A DNA stretch of 60,157 bases. Origin: Lentisphaerota bacterium. Lineage in GTDB: Bacteria > Verrucomicrobiota > Lentisphaeria > Victivallales > Victivallaceae. The notes below the pieces were generated by a model that did no database searches, had not been told where the DNA came from, and worked only from the letters and a program-made list of their open reading frames with translations. The translations under genes and the position numbers were made by a program. Location: positions 1-60,157 of the forward strand of contig SUVX01000017.1 of NCBI GenBank assembly GCA_015061725.1, in the 5' to 3' direction. Shown here one piece after another: positions 28,227-36,831 of the stretch (the stretch's first letter is position 1; the number at the start of each line of letters is the position of its first letter).

Positions 28227-30485
28227 ATGGAAAATCAGTACAAGCAAACCGGCAAGCGCCTTGAAGAGATCCGTCAGGTGCTTGAGATCCCGGTGTCCGA
28301 AATGGCGGCACTCACCGAAATGAGCGAAGAGGAATACCTCAGACATGAGTCCGGTGAAGTAGACTGTCCCTTCTCCTTTCTCTACACCTGCGCAAAACGT
28401 TTCAATGTGGATGTAAGTGCCATCATTGCGGGGGAATCTCCGAAACTTTCCTTCTACACCGTCACCCGTGCAACAAGCGGTCTGCCCATCCGCCGCCGCG
28501 AAGGACTGCAGTATCAGCACCTGGCTCCGCAGATCAAAAACAGAATGACCGATCCCCTGCGCGTGACCGCCCAGTATCAGGACGAAAACGAACCGATTGA
28601 ACTCTCCACACACTCCGGACAGGAATTTGACTTTGTTCTTTCCGGACAGCTGCGTATTCAGCTGGGCAGCAAGGTTGAGATTCTCAATCCCGGTGACAGC
28701 GTTTATCTGGACGCCGCCCATCCGCACGGCATGGTTGCCGCCAACAAAGAAGGCTGCGAATTTCTCGCCATCGTCATCCGCGGAGAAAGTGAAGAGCCTC
28801 TGGAATTTGAAACCAAGAACGACAATCCCGACAACGGCAAACGCCGCCTGATTTATCAGGATTTCATGGAAGAGGTTCTGGACGAAAACAATCATCTCAA
28901 ATCCGTCCGTTTCCACTATCCCGACAACTTCAACTTTGCCTATAACGTGGTCGATGAACTGGCGCGCCGCTATCCCGAAAAACGCGCCATCTGCTGGCTC
29001 AGCAGAGAACACGAACACAGAGATTTCACCTTTACCGATATTTCACGCTACTCTCAGCAGGCGGCAAACTACCTGACCTCTCTGGGTATCAAAAAAGGCG
29101 ATTGTGTGATGCTTGTTCTGCGCCGCAACTGGCAGTTCTGGGTCGTCCTCAACGCCCTGCACCGCATCGGCGCGATCGCCCTGCTTGCCAGCAATCAGCT
29201 GCTGCCCAAAGATTTCAAATACCGCTTTGAACATGCCAAAGTCCGCGCCATTCTCTGCAGCGTTGACGGAACCATCACCGATGCCGCCGAAGAGGCCGCA
29301 CAGCAGGTTCCCTCAGTGGAATTCAAAATCGCCGTGAACGGCACTTACAAAGACTGGTTGAATTTTGATGAAGAATTTGTCAAACATTCTGAAGAGTTCC
29401 CCCGTCCCGCCGATCTCAAGGCGACGGATCCGGCGATCATGTTCTTCAGTTCCGGCACGACCGGTTATCCCAAGGCCGTGATTCACTGTCATACCTATCC
29501 CCTCGGTCACATCATCACCGCCAGATGGTGGCAGCAGGTCGATCCCGACGGACTGCACCTGACGATCTCCGACACCGGCTGGGCGAAGGCTCTCTGGGGA
29601 AAAGTTTACGGTCAGTGGCTCAGTGAATGTGCCATCATGGCATACGACTTTGACCGTTTTGATGCCGCCGACATCATGGGACTTTTCAAAGAGTACGGCA
29701 TCACCTCGTTCTGTGCGCCGCCGACGATGTACAGATTCTTCATCCGTGAAGATCTTTCAAAATACGATTTCTCAAGTCTGCGTCACGCCAGCATTGCCGG
29801 AGAGGCACTCAATCCTGAAGTGTTCAACCTCTTCATGAAAGCGACCGGTCTCAAAATGATGGAAGGTTTCGGACAGACTGAAACCACCATGGTGCTGGGT
29901 AATGTGATCGGCATGACGCCCAAGCCCGGTTCCATGGGCAGGGTCTCCCCGCTTTACAATGTGGAACTGCACGATGCCGACGGCAATCCGGTCAAGTCCG
30001 GAGAAGTGGGCGAGATCGTTATCAAAGCCGAACCCTATCAGGTTCCCGGACTGTTTGTCGGCTACGGTGATCCCGAAGCGACCGCCGACGCCTGGCATGA
30101 CGGTTTCTATCACACCGGAGACACTGCCTGGTGCGATGAAGACGGTTACTTCTGGTATGTCGGACGCATTGACGACTTGATCAAATCCTCCGGATACCGT
30201 ATCGGTCCGTTTGAAATTGAATCCGTCATCATGGAACTGCCCTATGTTCTGGAATGTGCGGTCATCGGAGTTCCCGATCCCACCCGCGGACAGATCGTCA
30301 AAGCGTATATCGTTCTGACCAAAAATCAGCAGCCGTCTGATGAACTGGTCAAAGAGATCCAGAATTACGTCAAGACCCACACCGCACCTTACAAGTATCC
30401 GAGACAGGTTGAATTCATCCCTGCCATGCCCAAGACTGTCAGCGGCAAGATCCGCCGGACGGAATTGCGTAAAATGAGCAAATGA
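28227..30485 (+). CDS. HTH-cupin-AMP-dependent acyl-CoA synthetase fusion
   Basis: A 752-residue three-part protein. Residues 1-65 form an XRE-type helix-turn-helix (RLEEIRQVLEIPVSEMAAL). Residues about 95-195 form a cupin (HSGQEFDFVLSGQLRIQLG, then LNPGDSVYLDAAHPHGM). The rest is an ANL-family adenylating enzyme with FFSSGTTGYPKAVIH, GEALNPEVF, GFGQTETTM, YHTGDTAWCDEDGY and the catalytic lysine in KTVSGKIRRTELR. The closest enzyme type is acetyl/medium-chain acyl-CoA synthetase. HTH-cupin proteins usually act as ligand-responsive regulators, so sensing and activating the same acid in one chain is a plausible inference. The ATG at 28227 follows GGAAGG. The next gene overlaps its stop (ATGA). 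Confidence 0.88.
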   Translation: MENQYKQTGKRLEEIRQVLEIPVSEMAALTEMSEEEYLRHESGEVDCPFSFLYTCAKRFNVDVSAIIAGESPKLSFYTVTRATSGLPIRRREGLQYQHLAPQIKNRMTDPLRVTAQYQDENEPIELSTHSGQEFDFVLSGQLRIQLGSKVEILNPGDSVYLDAAHPHGMVAANKEGCEFLAIVIRGESEEPLEFETKNDNPDNGKRRLIYQDFMEEVLDENNHLKSVRFHYPDNFNFAYNVVDELARRYPEKRAICWLSREHEHRDFTFTDISRYSQQAANYLTSLGIKKGDCVMLVLRRNWQFWVVLNALHRIGAIALLASNQLLPKDFKYRFEHAKVRAILCSVDGTITDAAEEAAQQVPSVEFKIAVNGTYKDWLNFDEEFVKHSEEFPRPADLKATDPAIMFFSSGTTGYPKAVIHCHTYPLGHIITARWWQQVDPDGLHLTISDTGWAKALWGKVYGQWLSECAIMAYDFDRFDAADIMGLFKEYGITSFCAPPTMYRFFIREDLSKYDFSSLRHASIAGEALNPEVFNLFMKATGLKMMEGFGQTETTMVLGNVIGMTPKPGSMGRVSPLYNVELHDADGNPVKSGEVGEIVIKAEPYQVPGLFVGYGDPEATADAWHDGFYHTGDTAWCDEDGYFWYVGRIDDLIKSSGYRIGPFEIESVIMELPYVLECAVIGVPDPTRGQIVKAYIVLTKNQQPSDELVKEIQNYVKTHTAPYKYPRQVEFIPAMPKTVSGKIRRTELRKMSK

Positions 30486-30991
30486 ACAGCTCTGTAAATA
30501 TCGTACCGGCAGAACGCAAAGATCTGCCGGTCATTACTCAGCTTGCTCCGGAAATCTGGCAGTATGCCTATAAGGATATTCTTTCTGCCGGACAAATCGC
30601 CTACATGCTCCTAATGATGTATGCGCCGGAAAAACTTCAGGCGGACTTCGACAACGGTGTCAAGTTCCGCCTGGTCGTTTCAGAAAACGCCGCCATCGGA
30701 TTTTTCGCTTTTTTTGAGTGCGCGGATGACCGTTACACGCTCAAACTTGACAAACTGTACCTGAAACCGGATTTTCACGGCAGAGGCATCGGCAGCAAAG
30801 TTCTGCAATACCTGACAGAATGTGCTTCTGATGCGGGGTACAAGGCAATTTGTCTTAATGTCAACAAAGAAAATGTGCGTGCAATCAGAGCCTATTCAAA
30901 AAACGGCTTCAAGAAAAAGGCAAGCGTAAAAATCGATATCGGCAGCGGCTTTTTCATGGATGATTTCATCATGGAAAAGAAAATCATGTAA
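30482..30991 (+). CDS. GNAT-family N-acetyltransferase
   Basis: A 169-residue acetyltransferase with the acetyl-CoA binding loop DFHGRGIGSKVLQYL (R-x-x-G-x-G/A) and the C-terminal NVNKENVRAIRAYSKNGF typical of GNAT proteins. The substrate is unknown. It is translationally coupled to the HTH-cupin-ligase fusion, so the pair may act on related acyl groups. Confidence 0.85.
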   Translation: MNSSVNIVPAERKDLPVITQLAPEIWQYAYKDILSAGQIAYMLLMMYAPEKLQADFDNGVKFRLVVSENAAIGFFAFFECADDRYTLKLDKLYLKPDFHGRGIGSKVLQYLTECASDAGYKAICLNVNKENVRAIRAYSKNGFKKKASVKIDIGSGFFMDDFIMEKKIM

Positions 30992-31003
30992 TCAGAAATA
31001 AAA

Positions 31004-32047
31004 ATGACAGCCCGAAGTACAACAAAATCCCTGATATTTTTTTTAATGAAGCTGGGTATTGCAGGAGCAATCGTGTATTATTTTCTTCTGCGCAATCCCC
31101 GGGAAATTCTTGCCTGCCTGAAACAGTTTGATTTCAAATATATTCTTGCGGCGGCAGTTCTGTATTTCGGTCACATGCTTGTTTCCGCATGGCGCTGGGG
31201 CGTTCTCGCCCGGATCCCCGGCATCCGGCTCGGGCATTTTGAAGCGGTATCGCTTACCATGCAGGGATACTTCTTCTCTCTGGTCATCCCCGGAGGCGCC
31301 ATCGGCGGAGATGTGGTCAAAATGGGCGTTCTCTCCCGACGCACCCCCCGGGGAGAAAAGTTTGAAGGTATCTTCTCTATTTTGATGGACCGCATTATCG
31401 GCATGATTGCACTGTTCGGCATGGCTCTCATTCTTATTCCTCTGAATTTCAACACATTACAGAGTCTTGAACTGCCGGGATTTTCAAAAACAAATGTTTC
31501 CTGGCTGCTGCCGGCGGGACTGATTCTGCTCTGTCTGGCGGGACTTGCCGCCAGCTGCATGATATTTTTCCATAAACTTCTGAGCCGGATTCCTCTGTTT
31601 GCCCTGCTTCTGAAATGGGGGGACAAATTGACCCACGGACTTGTAAGCAGAATGACTGCGGCAACAGACACCTATTCCCGCAACAGGAAAGAACTTTTTT
31701 TTCTTGTTATTGTAAGTATATTCGGCGTTCACCTGCTGACAGCAGTACCGGTTTGTCTGCTTCTTTCGGGAATGGGCGTATCTTATTCTGTTTGTACCGT
31801 CATCACAGCACTGACCATCGGCAATATCATCGGCTTGATTCCTCTCTTTCCCGCCGGACTCGGCGGCAGGGATTTAACGGCGATCGCCATTTTAACGGCA
31901 GGAGGTATTGCCTCTGCCGATGCAAAAACAGCCCAGCTGGTTTATACGACAATTCTTCTGTTCGTCAGTCTCGCAGACGGATTGTTTTTTATCTTTGACC
32001 GGGGCAGAAAGACAGAAAAAACACATCCGGAGGAAAATCATGAATGA
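31004..32047 (+). CDS. YbhN/AglD-like integral membrane protein
   Basis: A 347-residue protein with about eight hydrophobic helices, of the lysylphosphatidylglycerol synthase transmembrane/UPF0104 family. Family traits are YFGHMLVSAWRWGVLAR, SLVIPGGAIGGDVVKMG, FSILMDRIIGM and LFPAGLGGRDL. These proteins lack the MprF catalytic domain and are often thought to move lipids or lipid-linked sugars. It overlaps the next gene by eight bases. Confidence 0.82.
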   Translation: MTARSTTKSLIFFLMKLGIAGAIVYYFLLRNPREILACLKQFDFKYILAAAVLYFGHMLVSAWRWGVLARIPGIRLGHFEAVSLTMQGYFFSLVIPGGAIGGDVVKMGVLSRRTPRGEKFEGIFSILMDRIIGMIALFGMALILIPLNFNTLQSLELPGFSKTNVSWLLPAGLILLCLAGLAASCMIFFHKLLSRIPLFALLLKWGDKLTHGLVSRMTAATDTYSRNRKELFFLVIVSIFGVHLLTAVPVCLLLSGMGVSYSVCTVITALTIGNIIGLIPLFPAGLGGRDLTAIAILTAGGIASADAKTAQLVYTTILLFVSLADGLFFIFDRGRKTEKTHPEENHE

Positions 32048-33455
32048 AGAACAATTGGAAATCAATCTGAATCCGGTCTCCGGCAACGCCCTGCGCCGCA
32101 CACTGGAAAACGGAGAATTCCTGACATTGATTGAAACGCAGGTTCCCGCAGGAGAAATGGATAAAGCCGCAGCGACCCAACGTCTGGCTGTTCTGGAAAA
32201 AACCGTTCTCTCTCAGGAAAATGGAAATACCGCCCTTGCCATCGTGGATAATCCGGCACGTCCGGATTGGAAGGCCGTTGAGTATGCAGCCGGTCTCCCG
32301 GAAAACACCCGTGACCGTCATCTGGTCTATCTTTCCGGTGCAAACATGGACAGGGCGTCCGTTTCAGAGTTGATCCAAATGGCGGAAAATGCCGGATTGC
32401 GCAACATCGTCCCTGTTTCCGGAAACATTCCCGGCGAAGTCAAAAACGCCAGGGACTGTAAAAAAATCCCCTTTACCGAAAGCACAATAATTCTGCAAAT
32501 GCTGGCAGAACGCGGCTCTTTTTTCACAGGAGCAACTGTCAATCCCTTTCAGTACACCCCCTATACGTTGCTCGGCAGTTATTACAAACTGATTAAAAAA
32601 TTCAACTGCGGCGCCGGATTCATGATTACCCAGACGGGATGGGATATGCTCAAACTGCAAGCCCTTTCCTGGTATCTTACCCGGCGCGATATACATTTTC
32701 CGAAAATTGCCCGATTAACTTTACTCTCTCCTGAAAAGGTTGAAAACATCAAAGCGGGCAATTCTCCGGGCATTAAAATTTCACGGGATATGAGTAAGCT
32801 GCTGACAGAGGAATTGACCTATTCAAAATCACTTTTTGAATCTGTCCAGTACCGCCGTCTGGAACTTCAGGCTGCCGGATGCCGTCTGATGGGCTTCAGC
32901 GGCATTCAGATTTCAGGCGTAGAAAGTCCCGCCAAAGCAGAATTTATTCTCAAGCGGATCAATGCGGCATTAAAAGAATATGCCACATTTGACCACTGGC
33001 TCAGCGAATACAATTCTTTTATGGCAACAACAGAAATGGCTCCTTTTTCAAACGATTACCGGATGTTTGACCGGATACTTTACAGGAATTATCCGTACGA
33101 CAATCCGCCGGAAACCAAAGAATTGCCTCCGCCGTCAGTTTCTTCGGCTGAAAAAATCGGTTTTTATCTCAAATCGTTTTTCTTTTCACGGGCAGACCGT
33201 CAGCGGGCGGGCAACGGCAGACTGCTCAAAAAGCTGACTGCAAACTGTGCCGGCTGCAACTCCTGCCGTCTGCCGCAGAAAAATTTTGTCTGCTGTCAAA
33301 CCTGCCCGATGGGGTTGGTCAACGGTATCTGCGGCAACGTCAATGCCGACGGCAATTGTCCTCTCACCGGCAAGGAGTGTGTTCATCACAAAATCATCCG
33401 TCTGGCGCATTGGCGGAACAACCTTCCGGAACAGGAAAAACTGCTCACGGAATAA
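32040..33455 (+). CDS. Methylenetetrahydrofolate reductase-like protein with C-terminal MetV domain
   Basis: A 471-residue protein. Residues 1-290 form a MetF-like TIM barrel, with TLIETQVPAGE at the first strand, FTGATVNPFQY and FNCGAGFMITQTGWDM. The C-terminal 80 residues are a cysteine-rich MetV-type domain (CAGCNSCRLPQKNFVCC, then CPMGLVNGICGN). In Wood-Ljungdahl organisms MetF and MetV are usually separate subunits of the reductase; here they are joined. Start at ATG 32040, within the end of the previous gene. It may act in one-carbon metabolism; electron partners are not encoded nearby. Confidence 0.75.
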   Translation: MNEEQLEINLNPVSGNALRRTLENGEFLTLIETQVPAGEMDKAAATQRLAVLEKTVLSQENGNTALAIVDNPARPDWKAVEYAAGLPENTRDRHLVYLSGANMDRASVSELIQMAENAGLRNIVPVSGNIPGEVKNARDCKKIPFTESTIILQMLAERGSFFTGATVNPFQYTPYTLLGSYYKLIKKFNCGAGFMITQTGWDMLKLQALSWYLTRRDIHFPKIARLTLLSPEKVENIKAGNSPGIKISRDMSKLLTEELTYSKSLFESVQYRRLELQAAGCRLMGFSGIQISGVESPAKAEFILKRINAALKEYATFDHWLSEYNSFMATTEMAPFSNDYRMFDRILYRNYPYDNPPETKELPPPSVSSAEKIGFYLKSFFFSRADRQRAGNGRLLKKLTANCAGCNSCRLPQKNFVCCQTCPMGLVNGICGNVNADGNCPLTGKECVHHKIIRLAHWRNNLPEQEKLLTE

Positions 33456-33462
33456 AATTGAC

Positions 33463-33491
33463 TTGACAACCCGGAAAAAAGGTTTTATATT
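33463..33491 (+). promoter_or_regulatory. Promoter before secreted protein and ygiQ
   Basis: TTGACA (33463-33468) and TATATT (33486-33491) are separated by 17 bases, 37 bases before the start codon at 33528. Confidence 0.75.
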
Positions 33492-33527
33492 CTTTTCAGG
33501 AAACATTAAAAACATCAGGATTTAAAA

Positions 33528-34052
33528 ATGAAAAAAACACTTACTCTCGCCCTGCTGCTGTTTTCAGTGATTCTTTTTGCAGACAAACAACCCTTCCGCA
33601 GCGGTGTTCTGCTGGCGGCGGAATTAAGTTCGGTCAATCAGCAGATCAAAGATTTTGATGCAGAAGATTATCCCGGTCTGCCGCAGCAGAACAGAATATA
33701 TGCATCAGTTACTTTGAAACTCTTTCCGGGGAGACAACTCTCGCGCCATGACTACAGCCTGCGGGTTTTCGGCAGTGATTTCAAATGTGCGGCGATCAAA
33801 GTGGATAACGGCCCCTGGGTTTCTGTTTCAGGAGACATCCAATTCCCTGAAGAACGGCGGAAATATGCCATGCTTTTCATCCTTGACAGTCGCGTTGTCG
33901 GACTCAACGATCAGGAAAAACTTAACTTGAAATGCAACTATCCGCCTGCAAAAAGTGCAGAAACTGAAATTATTTTCAACAACCGCAAAACAGCCAACTT
34001 CACACCGGCTTCAAGGATCCCCGAATCCGGCATTATGACGATCAAAAAATGA
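33528..34052 (+). CDS. Secreted protein of unknown function
   Basis: A 174-residue protein with a clean signal peptide (MKKTLTLALLLFSVILFA) and a beta-rich mature part without cysteine-pair or catalytic motifs that I recognise. Its stop overlaps the start of the ygiQ-like gene (ATGA), so the two are translationally coupled, and they share a good promoter. No function can be assigned. Confidence 0.65.
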   Translation: MKKTLTLALLLFSVILFADKQPFRSGVLLAAELSSVNQQIKDFDAEDYPGLPQQNRIYASVTLKLFPGRQLSRHDYSLRVFGSDFKCAAIKVDNGPWVSVSGDIQFPEERRKYAMLFILDSRVVGLNDQEKLNLKCNYPPAKSAETEIIFNNRKTANFTPASRIPESGIMTIKK

Positions 34053-35764
34053 AACATCCCGAATTTTTACCCATGACCCGGCAGGAAATGACGGCCTGCG
34101 GTTACGACGAACTTGACATCCTCATCATCACCGGCGACTGCTATGTGGATCACCCCTCTTTCGGCGCCGCAATCATCGGACGGTTGCTCACAGACTGCGG
34201 CTACAAAGTAGGCATTATCGCCCAGCCTGACTGGAGTAATCCGGAATCTTTGAAAGTCATGGGACGTCCCCGTATCGGTATTGGTGTCACCAGCGGAAAT
34301 ATGGACTCCATGGTCAACCTCTACACTGTCGGCAGACGCAAACGCAGAGAGGATATGTTCAGCGAAAACGGTATCCCCGGGAAACGTCCGCCGCATGCGC
34401 TTGTGGTTTACTCCCAGCTGGCGAAGCAGGCATTTCCCGGCGTTCCCGTCATGATCGGCGGACTGGAGGCAAGTCTCCGCCGTGTGGCGCATTACGATTA
34501 CTGGCAGGATAAAATCCGCCCCTCCATGCTGCTTGACACCAAAGCGGATATCATGGTTTACGGTATGGGAGAACGTCCCACGCCTGAAGTTTTCCGCCGT
34601 TTTGCATCAGGAGAATCCCTTGAGGGTATCCGCGGTACCGCCCGTCTGCTGGGTAAGAAAGCCGCAGAGGTCTTTGACCCCAAAGATCAATATCTGGAAC
34701 TGCCCAGTTACGAAGAAACGCTTAAAAACAAAGATGCCATCATGACTTCGACCAAAATGGTTGAGTCTGAAATGAATCCTTTTGGCGGCAAAGGATTGAT
34801 CCAGCGTTACGGAGACAGGCTGCTTGTTATTGAACCGCCTCCCCTGCCCCTGGAACCGGAGGAACTGGACAGAGTTCACGAACTGCCCTATGCCCGCAAG
34901 CCGCACCCCTCGTACAAAGGGAAAATCCCGGCTTATGAAACGATCATCACCTCGGTACAGGCGGTGCGCGGCTGTCCCGGCGGCTGTGCTTTCTGCGGAC
35001 TGGTGACCCATCAGGGCAGATGTGTGATGAGCCGCAGCGCAGAATCTATTGAGCGCGAAGTGGAGGCTATCACCCGCAATCCCCGTTTCAGAGGCACAAT
35101 CAGCGATGTCGGCGGTGCCGCCGGAAACCTTTTCGGCAGCCATACGGATAGAAGCATTTGCGCCAAATGCAAACGCTCCAGCTGTCTTTTCCCCAAGCCC
35201 TGCCCCAATTATCACTGCGACGGACTGGCGGTACGCGATCTCTTGAGAAAATTGCGGCAGAATCCCAAAATCAAGCACGTTTTCATCAATTCCGGAATCC
35301 GTCTGGATCTGGCACTGCGTCAGCCTGAACTGCTGGAGGAACTGATCCGCTATCATGTTTCAGGACATCTGAAAGTTGCGCCGGAACATCTCAACCCAAA
35401 AGTTTTGAAGTTGATGCGCAAGAGTTCCGCCGAAGAATTCTATAAATTTGTGGAAATCTTTGAGAAGAAAAGCAAAGAGTTCGGCTTGGAACAGTATCTT
35501 GTTCCCCTCTTTATTTCAAACTTTCCCGGTTGTACCGGAAAAGAGATGAAAACCGTTGACGATTACTTGAACAAACGCCGCTGGAGTCTTCAGCAGGTGC
35601 AGGACTACATTCCACTTCCCATGACCATGGGCGGCGCCATGTATTACTGCGGCAAGGATTCCGACGGCAATCCCATTCCCGTCAATCGCGGACTTGCGGA
35701 ACGCCGTCCTCAGATCAACGTCCTCAAAAAACGCCGTTCCGGTAAAGCAAAGCCCTCAAAATAA
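34049..35764 (+). CDS. ygiQ: YgiQ-family radical SAM protein
   Basis: A 571-residue radical SAM enzyme of the UPF0313/YgiQ family. The N-terminal B12-binding-like part (DILIITGDCYVDHPSFGAA) is followed by the 4Fe-4S/SAM site CPGGCAFC (C-x3-C-x2-C), then HLKVAPEHLNP and KSKEFGLEQYLVPLFI, all typical. A cysteine cluster CAKCKRSSCLFPKPC lies after the radical SAM core start. The reaction is not known for this family. The C-terminal tail is short compared with E. coli YgiQ (739 residues). Confidence 0.9.
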   Translation: MKHPEFLPMTRQEMTACGYDELDILIITGDCYVDHPSFGAAIIGRLLTDCGYKVGIIAQPDWSNPESLKVMGRPRIGIGVTSGNMDSMVNLYTVGRRKRREDMFSENGIPGKRPPHALVVYSQLAKQAFPGVPVMIGGLEASLRRVAHYDYWQDKIRPSMLLDTKADIMVYGMGERPTPEVFRRFASGESLEGIRGTARLLGKKAAEVFDPKDQYLELPSYEETLKNKDAIMTSTKMVESEMNPFGGKGLIQRYGDRLLVIEPPPLPLEPEELDRVHELPYARKPHPSYKGKIPAYETIITSVQAVRGCPGGCAFCGLVTHQGRCVMSRSAESIEREVEAITRNPRFRGTISDVGGAAGNLFGSHTDRSICAKCKRSSCLFPKPCPNYHCDGLAVRDLLRKLRQNPKIKHVFINSGIRLDLALRQPELLEELIRYHVSGHLKVAPEHLNPKVLKLMRKSSAEEFYKFVEIFEKKSKEFGLEQYLVPLFISNFPGCTGKEMKTVDDYLNKRRWSLQQVQDYIPLPMTMGGAMYYCGKDSDGNPIPVNRGLAERRPQINVLKKRRSGKAKPSK

Positions 35765-35812
35765 GCACCTGTCCTTGAGAAACGCCGCTGCTGACGGCTG
35801 AATAAAAGCAAA

Positions 35813-35845
35813 AAACCATGCAGATTTTTCTTTTCTGCATGGTTT
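35813..35845. terminator. Bidirectional terminator between ygiQ and the antiporter
   Basis: AAACCATGCAGA (35813-35824) pairs with TCTGCATGGTTT (35834-35845), flanked by A- and T-rich tracts. It serves both convergent genes. Confidence 0.85.
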
Positions 35846-35862
35846 AATTTTTTTGCAATTTT

Positions 35863-36825
35863 TTACGCTGCTGCCAGATATCCGATATAGGCGATGTAAA
35901 GAGCGAAAAGAATTCCGCCCTCAACACGGCTGATCTGATATTTTGTCCGCATAAACGGAATAAGCAAAATGGTCACAAGCAGCATCATGCCCAAGTCAAG
36001 AACTTTGATTCCGGGAGCGGCAAAGGGATGAATCAAGGGGGCAATACCCAGAATGAACAGGATATTGAAGATATTGGAGCCGACAACGTTGCCGATGGCA
36101 ATATCTCCCTCGCCCTTGAGTGAGGCAACTAAACTTGTTGCAAGTTCCGGCAGACTGGTTCCGAATGCAACAATGCTCAATCCGATGACAGCTTCAGGCA
36201 CTTTCAGCAGACGGGCGGCACAGACGGCTCCGTTGACAAACAACTGCGCACCGAACACCAGTCCGATCAAGCCTCCTGCAACGAACAGCAGAAGAACCGG
36301 GAACTTATATTCCTTATCTCCGGCACTTTCGTTCAATTCCGCCGTGAGAGCCTCTGCCTCTTCACGGTTTTTCAGAGCTGAACGGCACTGCCAACCGATA
36401 AAGGCCGCCATCAGCAGAAGGAAAAGTCCCGCCTGCCAACGGTTCACTCCATGAGAGATATACAGAAATCCTGCCAGCAGAACCGTTGAAATCAACATGA
36501 TCGGCAGGTCCATCTTAAAAAGTTTCTTATTGACCGCCAACGGTTTGATCAAAGCACAAAGTCCCAGAATCAGCGCAATATTGCAGATATTGGAGCCGAC
36601 AATGTTGCCGACTGCGATATCTCCCTTGCCGACAAAAACGGCATTGAGACTTACTACAAACTCCGGCGCACTGGTTCCGAAAGCAACCAGAGTAAGACCG
36701 ATGACAAGTTCGGGAATATGCAGTTTACGGGCGATACCGACTCCCCCTTTGATCAGGTAGTCGGCACCGTAATAAAGCAGAGCAATTCCGGCAAGTCCGC
36801 CGATAAGTTCAAGAATCGTCTTCAT
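35863..36825 (-). CDS. Calcium/sodium antiporter (CaCA family, YrbG-like)
   Basis: A 320-residue inner-membrane protein made of two inverted repeats, each with an alpha-repeat motif: FGTSAPEFVVSLNA with GSNICNIALILG, and FGTSLPELATSLVAS with GSNIFNILFILG. These carry the acidic cation-binding residues. It follows lysS by six bases and so is probably co-transcribed with it. Confidence 0.9.
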   Translation of the reverse strand: MKTILELIGGLAGIALLYYGADYLIKGGVGIARKLHIPELVIGLTLVAFGTSAPEFVVSLNAVFVGKGDIAVGNIVGSNICNIALILGLCALIKPLAVNKKLFKMDLPIMLISTVLLAGFLYISHGVNRWQAGLFLLLMAAFIGWQCRSALKNREEAEALTAELNESAGDKEYKFPVLLLFVAGGLIGLVFGAQLFVNGAVCAARLLKVPEAVIGLSIVAFGTSLPELATSLVASLKGEGDIAIGNVVGSNIFNILFILGIAPLIHPFAAPGIKVLDLGMMLLVTILLIPFMRTKYQISRVEGGILFALYIAYIGYLAAA

Positions 36826-36831
36826 GATGAC

